34,824 nt of DNA from an uncultured Bacteroidales bacterium (GTDB lineage Bacteria > Bacteroidota > Bacteroidia > Bacteroidales > P3). Each line of letters begins with the position of its first letter. Position 1 is the stretch's first letter. The DNA lies in contig CALUHO010000035.1 of the NCBI GenBank assembly GCA_944320465.1, positions 1-34,824 of the forward strand. The letters run 5' to 3'. Position numbers and translations under genes: made by a program. Shown here piece by piece: positions 15,311-23,888 of the stretch. The notes below the pieces were generated by a model. That model saw only the letters and a list, made by a program, of their open reading frames with translations, ran no database searches and was not told the DNA's origin.

Positions 15311-16115
15311 TCAGGCAGCCTTCAGGCAGATTCTTCAATAGGTTGATTTCCGGTTCATGTATGAAAAGGCCAAAGAGCGCGCTTCCGCTTCCGCTGAGCG
15401 AGGCATAAACGGCACCGGCATTATAAAGACTCTTTTTTATTTGGTTCAGGATTGGAAATCTTGGGAATAAGGTTTTTTCGAAATCGTTTTCAATCAATTC
15501 TTTCCAAAGAGATATGTCTTCTTGGAGCAAGGAAGCCAGATGAGGACGGCCATCCATCGGCAGGCAGCCGCGGTAGGCATCGGCTGTAGAAATGGGTACA
15601 TTGGGAACGATAATGACCAAGTACAGATTTTTCCGATGGCAGGGCTGCCAGACTTCCAGTTCTTCGCCTCGCCCGTAGCCGATACAGGCATGTTCTTGCA
15701 AGAAGAATGCGCAATCGCTACCCAGCTGGGTAGCGATTCTTGTCAGGTCTTTGTCCGTCAAGCCTATGTGAGAGAAGGCATTGATGGCTTTTAAAGTATA
15801 TGCAGCATCGGAGGAACCTCCGCCGAGACCAGATCCCGTCGGGATGTTTTTAAGCAGATGCAAGCGGATGGCCGCGCTTTTGTTTCCGCTGGATCCCCTC
15901 ATGGCATCCCAGGCCTTGCATACCAGATTGTCTTCTTTCCTGCCAACAGGAATTCCCTCGCAAAGGAATTCATCGTTCTCCGCATGGCTGATTTCCAATA
16001 CATCATGCAAGAACGGCACTTTTAAAAAGGACAGTTCCAAATCGTGGTATCCGTCATCGCGTTTTCGTAGAATCTGCAAGCCGATATTGATTTTGGCTGG
16101 CGGGAAAACAATCAT
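15282..16115 (-). CDS. ispE: 4-diphosphocytidyl-2-C-methyl-D-erythritol kinase
   Basis: A GHMP-superfamily kinase of 277 residues that phosphorylates CDP-methylerythritol in the non-mevalonate isoprenoid pathway. The start at 16115 (MIVFPPAKINIGLQIL) matches family N-termini. An ATG at 16139 is possible but sits against a 13-bp hairpin. Motif 1 is PPAKINIGLQI with the catalytic-region Lys, the ATP-binding motif 2 is NIPTGSGLGGGSSDAAY, and motif 3 is ASLSGSGSALFGLF. It is downstream of rho on the same strand and 52 bases from it, so co-transcription is plausible. Its tail runs 29 bases into birA on the other strand. Confidence 0.93.
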   Translation of the reverse strand: MIVFPPAKINIGLQILRKRDDGYHDLELSFLKVPFLHDVLEISHAENDEFLCEGIPVGRKEDNLVCKAWDAMRGSSGNKSAAIRLHLLKNIPTGSGLGGGSSDAAYTLKAINAFSHIGLTDKDLTRIATQLGSDCAFFLQEHACIGYGRGEELEVWQPCHRKNLYLVIIVPNVPISTADAYRGCLPMDGRPHLASLLQEDISLWKELIENDFEKTLFPRFPILNQIKKSLYNAGAVYASLSGSGSALFGLFIHEPEINLLKNLPEGCLIKEGYIAIP

Positions 16116-16141
16116 CGTATTTTGGAGTTTTTGTTGCATGA

Positions 16142-16172
16142 AGCTAAATGGCGTGATTTACGCCATTTAGCT
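16142..16172 (-). terminator. 13-bp perfect hairpin across the rho stop codon
   Basis: AGCTAAATGGCGT (16142-16154) and its exact complement (16160-16172) enclose a five-base loop and include the rho stop codon. No T-run follows on either strand, so it is not a standard intrinsic terminator. It may stabilise the rho mRNA end or reduce read-through into ispE. Confidence 0.45.
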
Positions 16173-18128
16173 ATTCATGGAAGCCAGGAATTCCTCGTTG
16201 TTCGATGTCTGCGGCAGACGGGTGTTGAGGAATTCCATCGTTTCCACCGGAGTCATGTCGGAGAAATGATTCCGGAGAATCCATACTTTTTGACGGGTAG
16301 CGTTGTCTTGCAGCAAATCGTCGCGGCGGGTGCTTGAAGCCACGATGTCGATGGCCGGGAAGATACGGCGGTTGGAAATCTTGCGGTCGAGCTGTATTTC
16401 CATGTTTCCGGTGCCTTTGAATTCTTCAAAGATTACCTCGTCCATCTTGGAGTTGGTTTCGGTCAAGGCCGTCGCGACAATTGTCAGAGAACCTCCGTGT
16501 TCGATGTTTCGGGCTGCACCGAAGAACCGTTTGGGCTTTTGCAAAGCGTTGGCTTCGACCCCGCCGGAGAGTACTTTGCCCGAAGCAGGGCTTACGGTGT
16601 TGTAGGCACGGGCCAGACGGGTAATGGAGTCTAAGACAATCAGGACATCATGCTTGCATTCCACCAGACGTTTGGCTTTTTCCAGCACGATATTGGCTAT
16701 TTTGACATGGCGTTCGGCCGGTTCATCGAAAGTGGAAGCAATGACTTCGGCCTTGACACTGCGTTGCATGTCGGTTACTTCTTCCGGGCGTTCGTCAATC
16801 AACAAGACAATGATATAGACTTCCGGGTGGTTGTAAGAAATAGCATTGGCCAACTGTTTGAGGAGTACCGTCTTACCAGTTTTGGGAGGTGCTACGATCA
16901 AGCCGCGTTGTCCTTTGCCGATAGGGGTGAACATATCCATCAGGCGCATCGAAATGGAGTTCTCCGGCCCGCCCGTCAAAGTGAATTTTTCATCAGGGAA
17001 GAGGGGGGTCAGGTAATCGAAGGGGATTCGGTCGCGGACTTCTTCCGGCGGGCATCCGTTAATGGCAATGACTTTGCCCATCGGGAAATATTTCTCGCCT
17101 TCCCGCGGAGGACGGACGGTGCATTCCACGGTGTCTCCTGTCTTGAGTCCTAACAGCCGGATTTGTTGGGGCGAGACGTAAACATCGTCTGGCGAACTTA
17201 AGTAGTTATAGTCGGAGGAACGTAGGAAACCGAATCCATCAGGCATGGTCTCCAGAACGCCTTCATAGGTTACGAAATTTTCAAAATTGTAGAGAGGGGT
17301 GCTTTCCGTTGGAGCCGTGGTTTGGCGGCGGTTGTTCGCCATTGTCGTTTTATCGCTTTGCACGGCGCGGTAGAGCTGATCCTCGTCTATTCGGTTATTG
17401 CGTTCGTTTTCGTTTTCTTTGCGTTCAGCCTCGGAAATGGCCGGAATCTCAGCTGCTGGAATTTCTTGGTTGGCAGCGGCATTCTCTACGTTCTGGTAAT
17501 CGTTTTCGTTGAAATCTTCATCTATGGAACGTTGGAATTCATCGTATACTGGATGCTCGGCATTTTTCTTGAGAATGGGCGGTTGTATGCGATTGCGGTC
17601 GTAGCCCCTGTCTTGATAGGAGTTGTTGTAGCGAGGAGTCGGGTAGCGGGAATTGTACCGGCGTGATGGATAAGCTGCGCCGTTTGCTGTGGCCGTACCG
17701 TTCCGGCTTTCAAAACCATTGTTTTGATTGTTAACGGTATAGTCTTCTGTCTTCTTGGCGAAGACTTGTGTGTTGGCGGCTGGAGTTTCCTCTTCCCTTA
17801 TTTTGCGGGGACGGCCTCTTTTACGCGGGACTGAGGTGTTGTCTTCCGTGTTTGTTGTTTCTGTTTCAATGGGATGGATGCGCGGTCGTCCTCTTTTCCG
17901 TTTGACAGGCTCTTCCTCGTTCCCGTCGTTCCCGGCATCGGCCTCTGCGGAACCTTCGTTTTGAATCTGTTCAGCCCGTTTTGCCACTTGCTGTATGGCT
18001 TGGGCATCGAGGATTTTGTAAATCAAGTCTTGGCGCGATAGCTTATCGGCCCTTTTGATGGAAAACTGTTCTGCCAGCTGTTGCAAGGCAGCATCATCCA
18101 TTGCATTGAGGTCTAGGATGTTCAGCAT
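16167..18128 (-). CDS. rho: Transcription termination factor Rho with large N-terminal insertion
   Basis: A 653-residue RNA-dependent helicase that terminates transcription. The extreme N-terminus ([20 protein letters not shown]) is the Rho N helical domain. It is followed by about 235 residues of Arg/Asn/Glu/Pro-rich low-complexity sequence with two GRPR (AT-hook-like) cores, [10 protein letters not shown] and [10 protein letters not shown]. The RNA-binding cold-shock domain follows ([39 protein letters not shown]). The ATPase core carries Walker [12 protein letters not shown] (Lys419), Walker [12 protein letters not shown] and the [15 protein letters not shown] loops, with no key residue missing. 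Such insertions are known in Bacteroides Rho, where they have been linked to condensate formation. A promoter lies about 250 bases upstream. Confidence 0.95.
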   Translation of the reverse strand: MLNILDLNAMDDAALQQLAEQFSIKRADKLSRQDLIYKILDAQAIQQVAKRAEQIQNEGSAEADAGNDGNEEEPVKRKRGRPRIHPIETETTNTEDNTSVPRKRGRPRKIREEETPAANTQVFAKKTEDYTVNNQNNGFESRNGTATANGAAYPSRRYNSRYPTPRYNNSYQDRGYDRNRIQPPILKKNAEHPVYDEFQRSIDEDFNENDYQNVENAAANQEIPAAEIPAISEAERKENENERNNRIDEDQLYRAVQSDKTTMANNRRQTTAPTESTPLYNFENFVTYEGVLETMPDGFGFLRSSDYNYLSSPDDVYVSPQQIRLLGLKTGDTVECTVRPPREGEKYFPMGKVIAINGCPPEEVRDRIPFDYLTPLFPDEKFTLTGGPENSISMRLMDMFTPIGKGQRGLIVAPPKTGKTVLLKQLANAISYNHPEVYIIVLLIDERPEEVTDMQRSVKAEVIASTFDEPAERHVKIANIVLEKAKRLVECKHDVLIVLDSITRLARAYNTVSPASGKVLSGGVEANALQKPKRFFGAARNIEHGGSLTIVATALTETNSKMDEVIFEEFKGTGNMEIQLDRKISNRRIFPAIDIVASSTRRDDLLQDNATRQKVWILRNHFSDMTPVETMEFLNTRLPQTSNNEEFLASMNS

Positions 18129-18381
18129 AAAATGGTAAGTAAGAATAGGTTTAAAATCCTATGGTCTCATGGAATGTATCCGTCAAGAACATTCCATCGT
18201 GATGAAATCAGAACGCTTTATCATGGAATTACGGAAAGAGAATGCCATCCTCGTAAGCCCCGAACCAATAAAACATCCGTGTAGTCGTGTTGACAAAATC
18301 GCTTTTATAGATATGGGGGAAGCCCGTTCTGTGAATAACCTGAAATGGTTGAGGAATGTGCAGTCCCCGAAAAAAGCGAGG
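18129..18381 (-). promoter_or_regulatory. Long 5' leader of rho
   Basis: If transcription starts just below the -7 box at 18382-18389, the rho mRNA has a leader of about 245 bases. It contains a 9-bp perfect stem (ATGGAATGT/ACATTCCAT, 18169-18177 with 18189-18197) about 40 bases before the start codon. Rho genes in other bacteria are autoregulated by premature termination in their leaders; that this happens here is inference. Short open frames in the interval have no support. Confidence 0.5.
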
Positions 18382-18412
18382 CAAAAATAGTGTTTTTATC
18401 CGAAAATGCAAA
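18382..18412 (-). promoter_or_regulatory. Bacteroidota promoter of rho
   Basis: On the minus strand, TTTG (18412-18409), a 19-base spacer and TATTTTTG (18389-18382) match the consensus exactly. The -33 TTTG is also the end of the T-run of the pfkA terminator. Confidence 0.75.
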
Positions 18413-18452
18413 AAATGGCGGAAATCAGGCTCAGAGAGCCATGATTTTCGCC
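18410..18452 (-). terminator. Intrinsic terminator of pfkA
   Basis: On the minus strand an imperfect stem of about 14 bp (GGCGAAAATCATGGCT with AGCCTGATTTCCGCC, one mismatch and one bulge) is followed at once by six Ts. The stem includes the pfkA stop codon. Confidence 0.7.
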
Positions 18453-19423
18453 ACTTCGAGGAGGGATGAATCAATCTGCTGGTGGTTCTTGGTAGCTTTT
18501 TCAAACGGCACGTGGACCACTTTGTCGTTCATCATGCCCATCATCACGCAGTCTTTCCCGTTCAGCAATGCTTTTACACCGGCATAGCCCAGACGAGTGG
18601 CCAGCACCCGGTCATTGCACGAAGGCGATCCGCCTCGTTGTACATGTCCCAGGATGGTCACTCTCGTCTCGTAGTCGGGAAGTTTCTCCTTGACCATTTC
18701 GGCCACTTTGGTCGCGCCGCCCAATTCGTCCCCTTCGGCCACGATGATGATGCCCCAGGTCTTGTGCTTGCGCTGGTCGTATTTCAGCTTCTCGATCAGA
18801 CTGTCGATTTTGGTTTCCGTTTCCGGGATCAGGATGTCTTCCGCTCCGGTGGCGATTCCGCTGTTGAGGGCGATAAAACCGGCATCCCGTCCCATCACTT
18901 CCACGAAAAACAGCGTGCCGTGCGAACCGGCGGTATCCCTGATTTTATCTACGGCTTGTACCACGGTGTTGATAGCAGTGTCGTATCCGATGGTATAATC
19001 CGTGCCGTAGAGGTCGTTGTCGATAGTGCCGGGCAGGCCTACGATGCGGATGTCCGGATGCCGTTTGTGCAAAGCCAGCGCCCCTCTGAACGTGCCGTCT
19101 CCGCCGATGACCACCAATCCGTCGATGCCTTCGTCTATCAGGTTCTGGTATGCCTGATCGATGCCCCCGTCGGTCTTGAATTCCGGACAACGGGAGGTTT
19201 TCAGTATCGTTCCGCCCCGGTGGATGATGTCGGCCACGGAATACCCGAACATGGGGGCGAATTCCTTGTTTATTAGTCCTTTGTACCCGTGGTAAATGCC
19301 TACGGCCAAGAGCTTCTCGCTCATGGCCGTGCGGATGACGGCGCGGATGGCGGCGTTCATTCCCGGGGCATCGCCGCCCGAGGTCAGCACGCCGATTTTA
19401 CGGATGGGACTTGTTTCGCTCAT
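18431..19423 (-). CDS. pfkA: ATP-dependent 6-phosphofructokinase
   Basis: A 330-residue glycolytic enzyme converting fructose 6-phosphate to fructose 1,6-bisphosphate. The start at 19423 (MSETSPIRKIGVLTSGG) is chosen because the upstream extension of 27 residues does not resemble the family. Motifs: GGDAPGMNAAIR (ATP site), GGDGTFRGA, GLPGTIDNDLYGTDYTIGYDTA (substrate site with the catalytic Asp), EVMGRDAGFIAL and LGHVQRGGSPSCNDR. The GGDGT glycine after the GD pair is typical of ATP- rather than pyrophosphate-dependent enzymes. It lies 77 bases after topA on the same strand and may be read from the topA promoter. It ends in an intrinsic terminator. Confidence 0.95.
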   Translation of the reverse strand: MSETSPIRKIGVLTSGGDAPGMNAAIRAVIRTAMSEKLLAVGIYHGYKGLINKEFAPMFGYSVADIIHRGGTILKTSRCPEFKTDGGIDQAYQNLIDEGIDGLVVIGGDGTFRGALALHKRHPDIRIVGLPGTIDNDLYGTDYTIGYDTAINTVVQAVDKIRDTAGSHGTLFFVEVMGRDAGFIALNSGIATGAEDILIPETETKIDSLIEKLKYDQRKHKTWGIIIVAEGDELGGATKVAEMVKEKLPDYETRVTILGHVQRGGSPSCNDRVLATRLGYAGVKALLNGKDCVMMGMMNDKVVHVPFEKATKNHQQIDSSLLEVAKIMAL

Positions 19424-19500
19424 AGTCAGTTTTGTTTTTGGTGTGTTCCGTTCCTGCCTGCTTTGGAGTGACGGGCAAAATCGGCGGGGAAATTGCGGCA

Positions 19501-21945
19501 TCAAGCTTTCTTGCCCGCTGTCTTGGTGGTGCCAGCTTTTGTGCCGGACTTGGTTTTGCTAGCGGTCTTGCTGCCTGCCGTCTTCGAGGTCTTGGTGCCG
19601 GAAGCCTTTTGGGCCGCCTTGGCAGCTTCGGCCGCTTTTTTCTGGGAAATGGCCGCCGCCTTCCGGGCCGATCGGGCACTGGGCTTCTCCTCGGCGATGA
19701 TTTTCCGGCAGTCTTCCAAGCTCAGCAAGTTGGCATCACTGCCTTTGGGAATCCGGTAGTTCTTGTTCTCGAAGCTGATATACGGGCCGTAACGTCCGTT
19801 GAGGATATGCAGTTCCGGTTCTTCATCGAAGGTCCGGATTACTTTCTTCTGCTCGGCTTCGGCTTTGGCGTTGACCAATTCCATGGCCCTTTCTACCGAA
19901 ATAGACAGCGGGTCGTCGGTCTTGGGAATCGACACGAAGCCGCCTTTGTATTTGATGTACGGGCCGAAACGCCCTGTCGCAGCAATGATTTCCTCTCCTT
20001 CGTAAGTGCCGACCACGCGAGGCAGCTTGAAAAGCTCCAAAGCCTGTTCCAGGCTGATTTCTTCCATCGACAAGCCTTTCTTCAGGCTCGCGAAGGCTGG
20101 TTTCTCCTCGTCTTGGGCATCGCCTTTCTGGACCATGGGCCCGAAACGCCCTAATTTCACATAAACGTTCTTTCCGGTAGCCGGATCCACGCCAAGCAAG
20201 CGTTCCCCGCTTACTTTTTCGGAATGTTCAGCCGTGTCTTCCACTTGTTTATGGAAGGGCTTGTAAAAATCGGCAATCATCTTGTTCCACTTCACTTCAC
20301 CTTGGGCAATCTCATCGAACTGCTTTTCCACATCGGCGGTGAAGCCGTAGTCCATGATGGGCGAGAAGTATTTCACTAAGAACTGGTTGACCAGGATGCC
20401 AATGTCGGTAGGGAAGAGTTTGGCTTTTTCCGCGCCGGTATTCTCCTGCAGATGGCGCGTCTCCACCTTGCCGCCCTTGAGTTCCAAGGCGGTGTAAGGG
20501 CGGATGTGGCCGGGGCGGTCTTCCTTGACCACGTATTCCCGTTTGATGATCGTGGAGATGGTCGGGGCGTAGGTGGATGGGCGTCCGATGCCTAATTCCT
20601 CTAATTTCTTGACTAAGCTGGCTTCCGAATAGCGGGGGCTGTGCTGGCTGAACACCTCTCTGGCTCCCATGCGATGCATTTCCAAGGCCTGACCCTGTTG
20701 CAACGAGGGAAGACGGTTCTCGCCTTTTTCATCGTCTTCATCGTCCTTGCTTTCGGTGTAGACTTTGAGGAAGCCGTCGAAAAGCACTACCTCGCCTTTG
20801 GCAATGAAGTATTCTTGGTGGCCGCTGACGCTGATGTTCACTTGGGTCTTTTCTATTTCGGCTTCGCTCATCTGGGAAGCGATGGCCCGTTTCCAGATGA
20901 GGTCGTAGAGCTTTGCTGCCGAGGGGTCGCCGCTGATGGCTGTCCGGCTCATCAGTGTGGGCCGTATGGCTTCATGGGCTTCCTGCGCTCCTTTGGTCTT
21001 GGTGCTGAAGTTGCGCGGATGGCTGTAACGTTCACCGTATACCTCGGTAATCTGTTCCTTGGCCATTTGCAGCGCGAAAGTGGAGAGGTTAACCGAGTCG
21101 GTACGCATATAAGTGATGTACCCTTCTTCATAGAGCTGCTGGGCCAAGGTCATGGTTTTGGAAACCGAGAACCCGAGTTTGCGCGAGGCTTCCTGCTGCA
21201 AGGTGGATGTGGTGAACGGAGGTGCCGGGTAGCGTTTGGTCGGCCTCACTTCCAAAGCCGATACCGTGAACGAGGCCGAGGCGCAGGATTCCAAAAAGGC
21301 CTTGGCTTCCTCTTCGGTCTTGAAACGGGTGTTGAGTTCGGCAGTGAAGTCCCCGAAAGAGGCGGTCACTTTATAGACGGAAGTCTCTTTGAAATTCTTG
21401 ATTTCCTCTTCACGTTCTACCACCAAGCGGACAGCTACCGACTGCACACGCCCCGCCGAGAGGTTGGGCCGCACCTTGCGCCATAGCAGGGGCGAGATTT
21501 CGTACCCGACCAGGCGGTCCAGGACGCGACGGGCCTGCTGGGCGTCCACCAAGTCGTAATCCAAGTCCCGCGGATTGGCTATCGCATGTAGAATCGCGCT
21601 TTTGGTGATTTCGTTGAACACGATGCGCTTGGTCTTGGCCGGATCCAATTTGAGCACTTGGTCCAAATGCCAGGCAATGGCTTCCCCTTCGCGGTCCTCA
21701 TCGGATGCCAGCCATACGAAGTCGGCCTCCTTGGCGGCTTTGGAAAGCTGGGCTATCAGGGCTTTCTTGTCGGGCTGTATCTCGTATTCGGGAGTGAACC
21801 CGTGTTCGATGTCTATGCTGAGGTTTCTCTTGGGCAAATCCCGGATGTGCCCGAAACTGGAGAGCACATGGTAGTCCTTGCCGAGGAATTTCTCTATGGT
21901 CTTGGCTTTGGCCGGAGATTCTACGATGACTAAGTTCTTGGACAT
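19501..21945 (-). CDS. topA: DNA topoisomerase I
   Basis: A type IA topoisomerase of 814 residues that relaxes negative supercoils. The start at 21945 (MSKNLVIVESPAKAKTIEKFLG) is the family start. The Toprim domain includes the VIVESPAKAKTIE glutamate and WLASDEDREGEAIAWH. The active-site tyrosine lies in YEEGYITYMRTDSVNLS. The C-terminal part lacks zinc fingers and instead has repeated TOPRIM-C-type modules (RFGPMVQKG, RFGPYIKYKGGFVSIPK, RYGPYISFENKNYRIPK) and a Lys/Ala/Thr-rich basic tail of about 60 residues that probably binds DNA non-specifically. It heads the minus-strand run topA-pfkA. Confidence 0.96.
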   Translation of the reverse strand: MSKNLVIVESPAKAKTIEKFLGKDYHVLSSFGHIRDLPKRNLSIDIEHGFTPEYEIQPDKKALIAQLSKAAKEADFVWLASDEDREGEAIAWHLDQVLKLDPAKTKRIVFNEITKSAILHAIANPRDLDYDLVDAQQARRVLDRLVGYEISPLLWRKVRPNLSAGRVQSVAVRLVVEREEEIKNFKETSVYKVTASFGDFTAELNTRFKTEEEAKAFLESCASASFTVSALEVRPTKRYPAPPFTTSTLQQEASRKLGFSVSKTMTLAQQLYEEGYITYMRTDSVNLSTFALQMAKEQITEVYGERYSHPRNFSTKTKGAQEAHEAIRPTLMSRTAISGDPSAAKLYDLIWKRAIASQMSEAEIEKTQVNISVSGHQEYFIAKGEVVLFDGFLKVYTESKDDEDDEKGENRLPSLQQGQALEMHRMGAREVFSQHSPRYSEASLVKKLEELGIGRPSTYAPTISTIIKREYVVKEDRPGHIRPYTALELKGGKVETRHLQENTGAEKAKLFPTDIGILVNQFLVKYFSPIMDYGFTADVEKQFDEIAQGEVKWNKMIADFYKPFHKQVEDTAEHSEKVSGERLLGVDPATGKNVYVKLGRFGPMVQKGDAQDEEKPAFASLKKGLSMEEISLEQALELFKLPRVVGTYEGEEIIAATGRFGPYIKYKGGFVSIPKTDDPLSISVERAMELVNAKAEAEQKKVIRTFDEEPELHILNGRYGPYISFENKNYRIPKGSDANLLSLEDCRKIIAEEKPSARSARKAAAISQKKAAEAAKAAQKASGTKTSKTAGSKTASKTKSGTKAGTTKTAGKKA

Positions 21946-22008
21946 GGTCTTGGTTTTGGCGGCCTTCTTGCAGGCGGTTTCGATGCCGGTCGGTCCGACA
22001 GGCGGCTG

Positions 22009-22038
22009 CAAAGATAATGCATGCTGGGAATTTCCAAA
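22009..22038 (-). promoter_or_regulatory. topA promoter
   Basis: On the minus strand TTTG (22038-22035), an 18-base spacer and TATCTTTG (22016-22009) fit the Bacteroidota pattern and give a leader of about 57 bases before topA. Confidence 0.65.
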
Positions 22039-22086
22039 TTCAAAAAGGCACCGGACGCTCTTGCTTTCTTGAAAATGAAAAAGGAT

Positions 22087-22094
22087 TATTTTTG
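22087..22094 (+). promoter_or_regulatory. Candidate -7 box facing the exported-protein gene
   Basis: TATTTTTG is a perfect -7 element on the plus strand, back to back with the topA promoter. The -33 element is weak. It would give a leader of about 185 bases for the gene at 22285 and lies 16 bases before a 30-codon open frame. Confidence 0.4.
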
Positions 22095-22110
22095 CACGGT
22101 AATAGCCTCA

Positions 22111-22203
22111 ATGATGAACAAGGGAGTCTCTTTGACGGATATTTTGCGGGGCGTTTTGGTGGGTTTGGCTGGAATGGCAGGCGGTGGTTGCAGACGGGTT
22201 TGA
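22111..22203 (+). CDS. Possible 30-residue small protein or leader peptide
   Basis: Starting 16 bases after a perfect -7 box, an ATG opens a 30-codon frame beginning MMNKGVSLTDILRGVLVG and ending GGGCRRV. It is hydrophobic in the middle with a cysteine and basic end. No ribosome binding site is obvious and no family is recognised. It could be a small membrane protein, an upstream frame controlling the next gene, or chance. Confidence 0.2.
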   Translation: MMNKGVSLTDILRGVLVGLAGMAGGGCRRV

Positions 22204-22284
22204 GATGCAGGTTCATGGGAAAAAGGGGCGAGGGGCGATGTGAATATAATGGAGAGATAAATTAATATGTGGAGAGAACGTGAA

Positions 22285-23466
22285 ATGAAAAAGATCGGTA
22301 GTTCTGTTCTTTTTGTGTTTGCCGGACTTCTGTTTCCGGGGGCTTTGGCGGCTCAGTCCGTGCTGCCTTTCGAGGTTGTGGAATACCGGCCTGCGCCGGG
22401 GCAGTTTGTGGATTATACGCCCTTTTTGCAGGAAGGCCAGAGGGTGGAAGACTTGGACAACGCTCAGGTTTGCGCCTGTCTGAACGCCCAGTGCGAGAAC
22501 TTGCCGTTCTCCTATTTGATTTCGCTGGGCGGTTTCGGAGGCTCGATTACGGTGAGGTTCAAAGAATCCTTGCGCAATGAAGAAGGGGCTGACTTCAAGG
22601 TCTACGGCAATGCCTTTTACGATCCGGCCTATACCCCGGCCCTGGCCGAACAGCCGGGAGGCAGCGCCGAGCCGGGTATCGTCTGGGTGAGCCGGGACGA
22701 GAACGGGAACGGCTTGCCGGACGACCCTTGGTACGAGTTGGCCGGTTCGATGACCGATGATACGGCCACCATGGCGGATTACACGATAACCTATTACGTG
22801 CCGGATTCCATCGGGGGCGATATCCCTTGGCGGGACAGCCGGGGCGATACCGGGCGTATTGCCCGTATGGATGTGCATCCTCAGGAGTCGTATTTCCCGC
22901 TTTGGCTGGCTTCGGATTCCTTGGTGCTGAGCGGACGCTTGCTGCCGCCCAATGCCCGATGGGAAACCAAGCCTTCGGGCTCGAGCCAATGGATTCTTTA
23001 TTCCTACGGCTGGGGCTATGCCGACAATCATCCCAACAACAGTGAGTTGAGCAATATGGATATTTCTTGGGCGGTGGATGCCGAAGGGAATTCAGTGGAG
23101 CTTGAATCGATAGACTTTGTTCGGGTCGTGACAGCGGTCAACCAGCAGTTGGACAAGGGCGTGGGTGAGACTTCTACCGAGTTTGCCGGGGTGGAGCCGT
23201 TGTCCCGGCCTTCCACCGGCAATGAAAAGGCGGCGGTGTCGATGATTCGTGTCTGGCCCAATCCTTGCCGCGACGGTTTTTGGTGTTCTTTGGCTTCAGG
23301 CGATGCCGGGGCAGGGCAGGAAGCCGGATTGTACGATTTGTCGGGAAAGCGGGTGGCCAATCTGCGGCTGTCGGTTCGCCCAAGTCATATCGATATGAAG
23401 AATCTGCCTGCCGGGCTTTATTTGCTCCGTGCCGGCCACAACCATGTAAAGGTTTTGAAAAAATAG
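22285..23466 (+). CDS. T9SS-exported cell-surface protein of unknown function
   Basis: A 393-residue protein; the start at 22285 gives a clean signal peptide (MKKIGSSVLFVFAGLLFPGALAA), while an ATG at 22267 adds six residues. The body has a beta-rich domain with LGGFGGSITVRF, a DENGNGLPDD calcium-loop-like motif (residues 138-147), ITYYVPDS, WILYSYGWGYADNHPN and FVRVVTAVNQQ. These segments match a Bacteroidota cell-surface protein family that I recall near TonB-dependent uptake loci, though none is here. The last 75 residues are a type A T9SS sorting domain: IRVWPNPCRDGFWCSL, LYDLSGKRV, IDMKNLPAGLYLLR and a basic end. The product should therefore be exported by the type IX system and attached to the surface. 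Ligand unknown. Confidence 0.75.
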   Translation: MKKIGSSVLFVFAGLLFPGALAAQSVLPFEVVEYRPAPGQFVDYTPFLQEGQRVEDLDNAQVCACLNAQCENLPFSYLISLGGFGGSITVRFKESLRNEEGADFKVYGNAFYDPAYTPALAEQPGGSAEPGIVWVSRDENGNGLPDDPWYELAGSMTDDTATMADYTITYYVPDSIGGDIPWRDSRGDTGRIARMDVHPQESYFPLWLASDSLVLSGRLLPPNARWETKPSGSSQWILYSYGWGYADNHPNNSELSNMDISWAVDAEGNSVELESIDFVRVVTAVNQQLDKGVGETSTEFAGVEPLSRPSTGNEKAAVSMIRVWPNPCRDGFWCSLASGDAGAGQEAGLYDLSGKRVANLRLSVRPSHIDMKNLPAGLYLLRAGHNHVKVLKK

Positions 23467-23681
23467 AAGCTGTTTAAGAAGCTGTTTAAATTTATTTGTT
23501 TAGGCCATCGGGAGGGGATTTCGAGGGATTTTGCTGCGTTTTTCAAAGGAGGATAGCTAAGCTATCTGACGTGAAAAACGCAAAAAAGACCCGAAATAGC
23601 CCCCGATGGGCAAACAAAATCCTGAAACCGGTTCCTGAAAATTCATTTTTTCAGGATTGCAAGAAATTTTAAACAGCTTCT
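23465..23681 (+). repeat. Family B palindromic element, copy 1
   Basis: It is bounded by AGAAGCTGTTTAAA on the left and TTTAAACAGCTTCT on the right. The left terminus is doubled (23465-23477 and 23477 onward). Nested inverted repeats run inward: CCATCGGG with CCCGATGG, GCGTTTTTC with GAAAAACGC and, at the centre, GATAGCTAAGCTATC. Near the right end AATCCTGAAA pairs with TTTCAGGATT around ACCGGT. From 23478 it reads identical to the copy at 29529-29733. Non-coding and MITE-like. Confidence 0.9.
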
Positions 23682-23888
23682 AAATTTATTTGTTTAGGCC
23701 ATCGGGAGAGGATTTCGAGGGATGGCGCCGCGTTTTTCAAAGCAGGATAGCCCAGCTATCTGACGTGAAAAACGCAAGCAAGACCCGAAATAGTCCCCGA
23801 TGGGCAAGCAAAATCCTGAAACCGGTTCCTGAAAATTCAGCCTTTTCAGGATTGCAAGAAATTTTAAACAGCTTCTAAACAGCTTCTA
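23682..23888 (+). repeat. Family B palindromic element, copy 2 (diverged, directly adjoining copy 1)
   Basis: It follows copy 1 without spacer and lacks the full left terminus. It differs from copy 1 at about a dozen positions yet keeps the central hairpin as GATAGC-CCA-GCTATC. Its right terminus is doubled (CAGCTTCTAAACAGCTTCTA). It ends directly at the ATG of the next gene at 23889. Confidence 0.85.

Noticed and set aside
18169..18390. 73-codon plus-strand open frame between rho and pfkA
   Set aside because: It lies over the rho promoter and leader, with no ribosome site and no recognisable sequence.
20300..21500. Long plus-strand open frames opposite topA
   Set aside because: Shadow frames of a strongly conserved gene, rich in Gly/Phe/His and without motifs.
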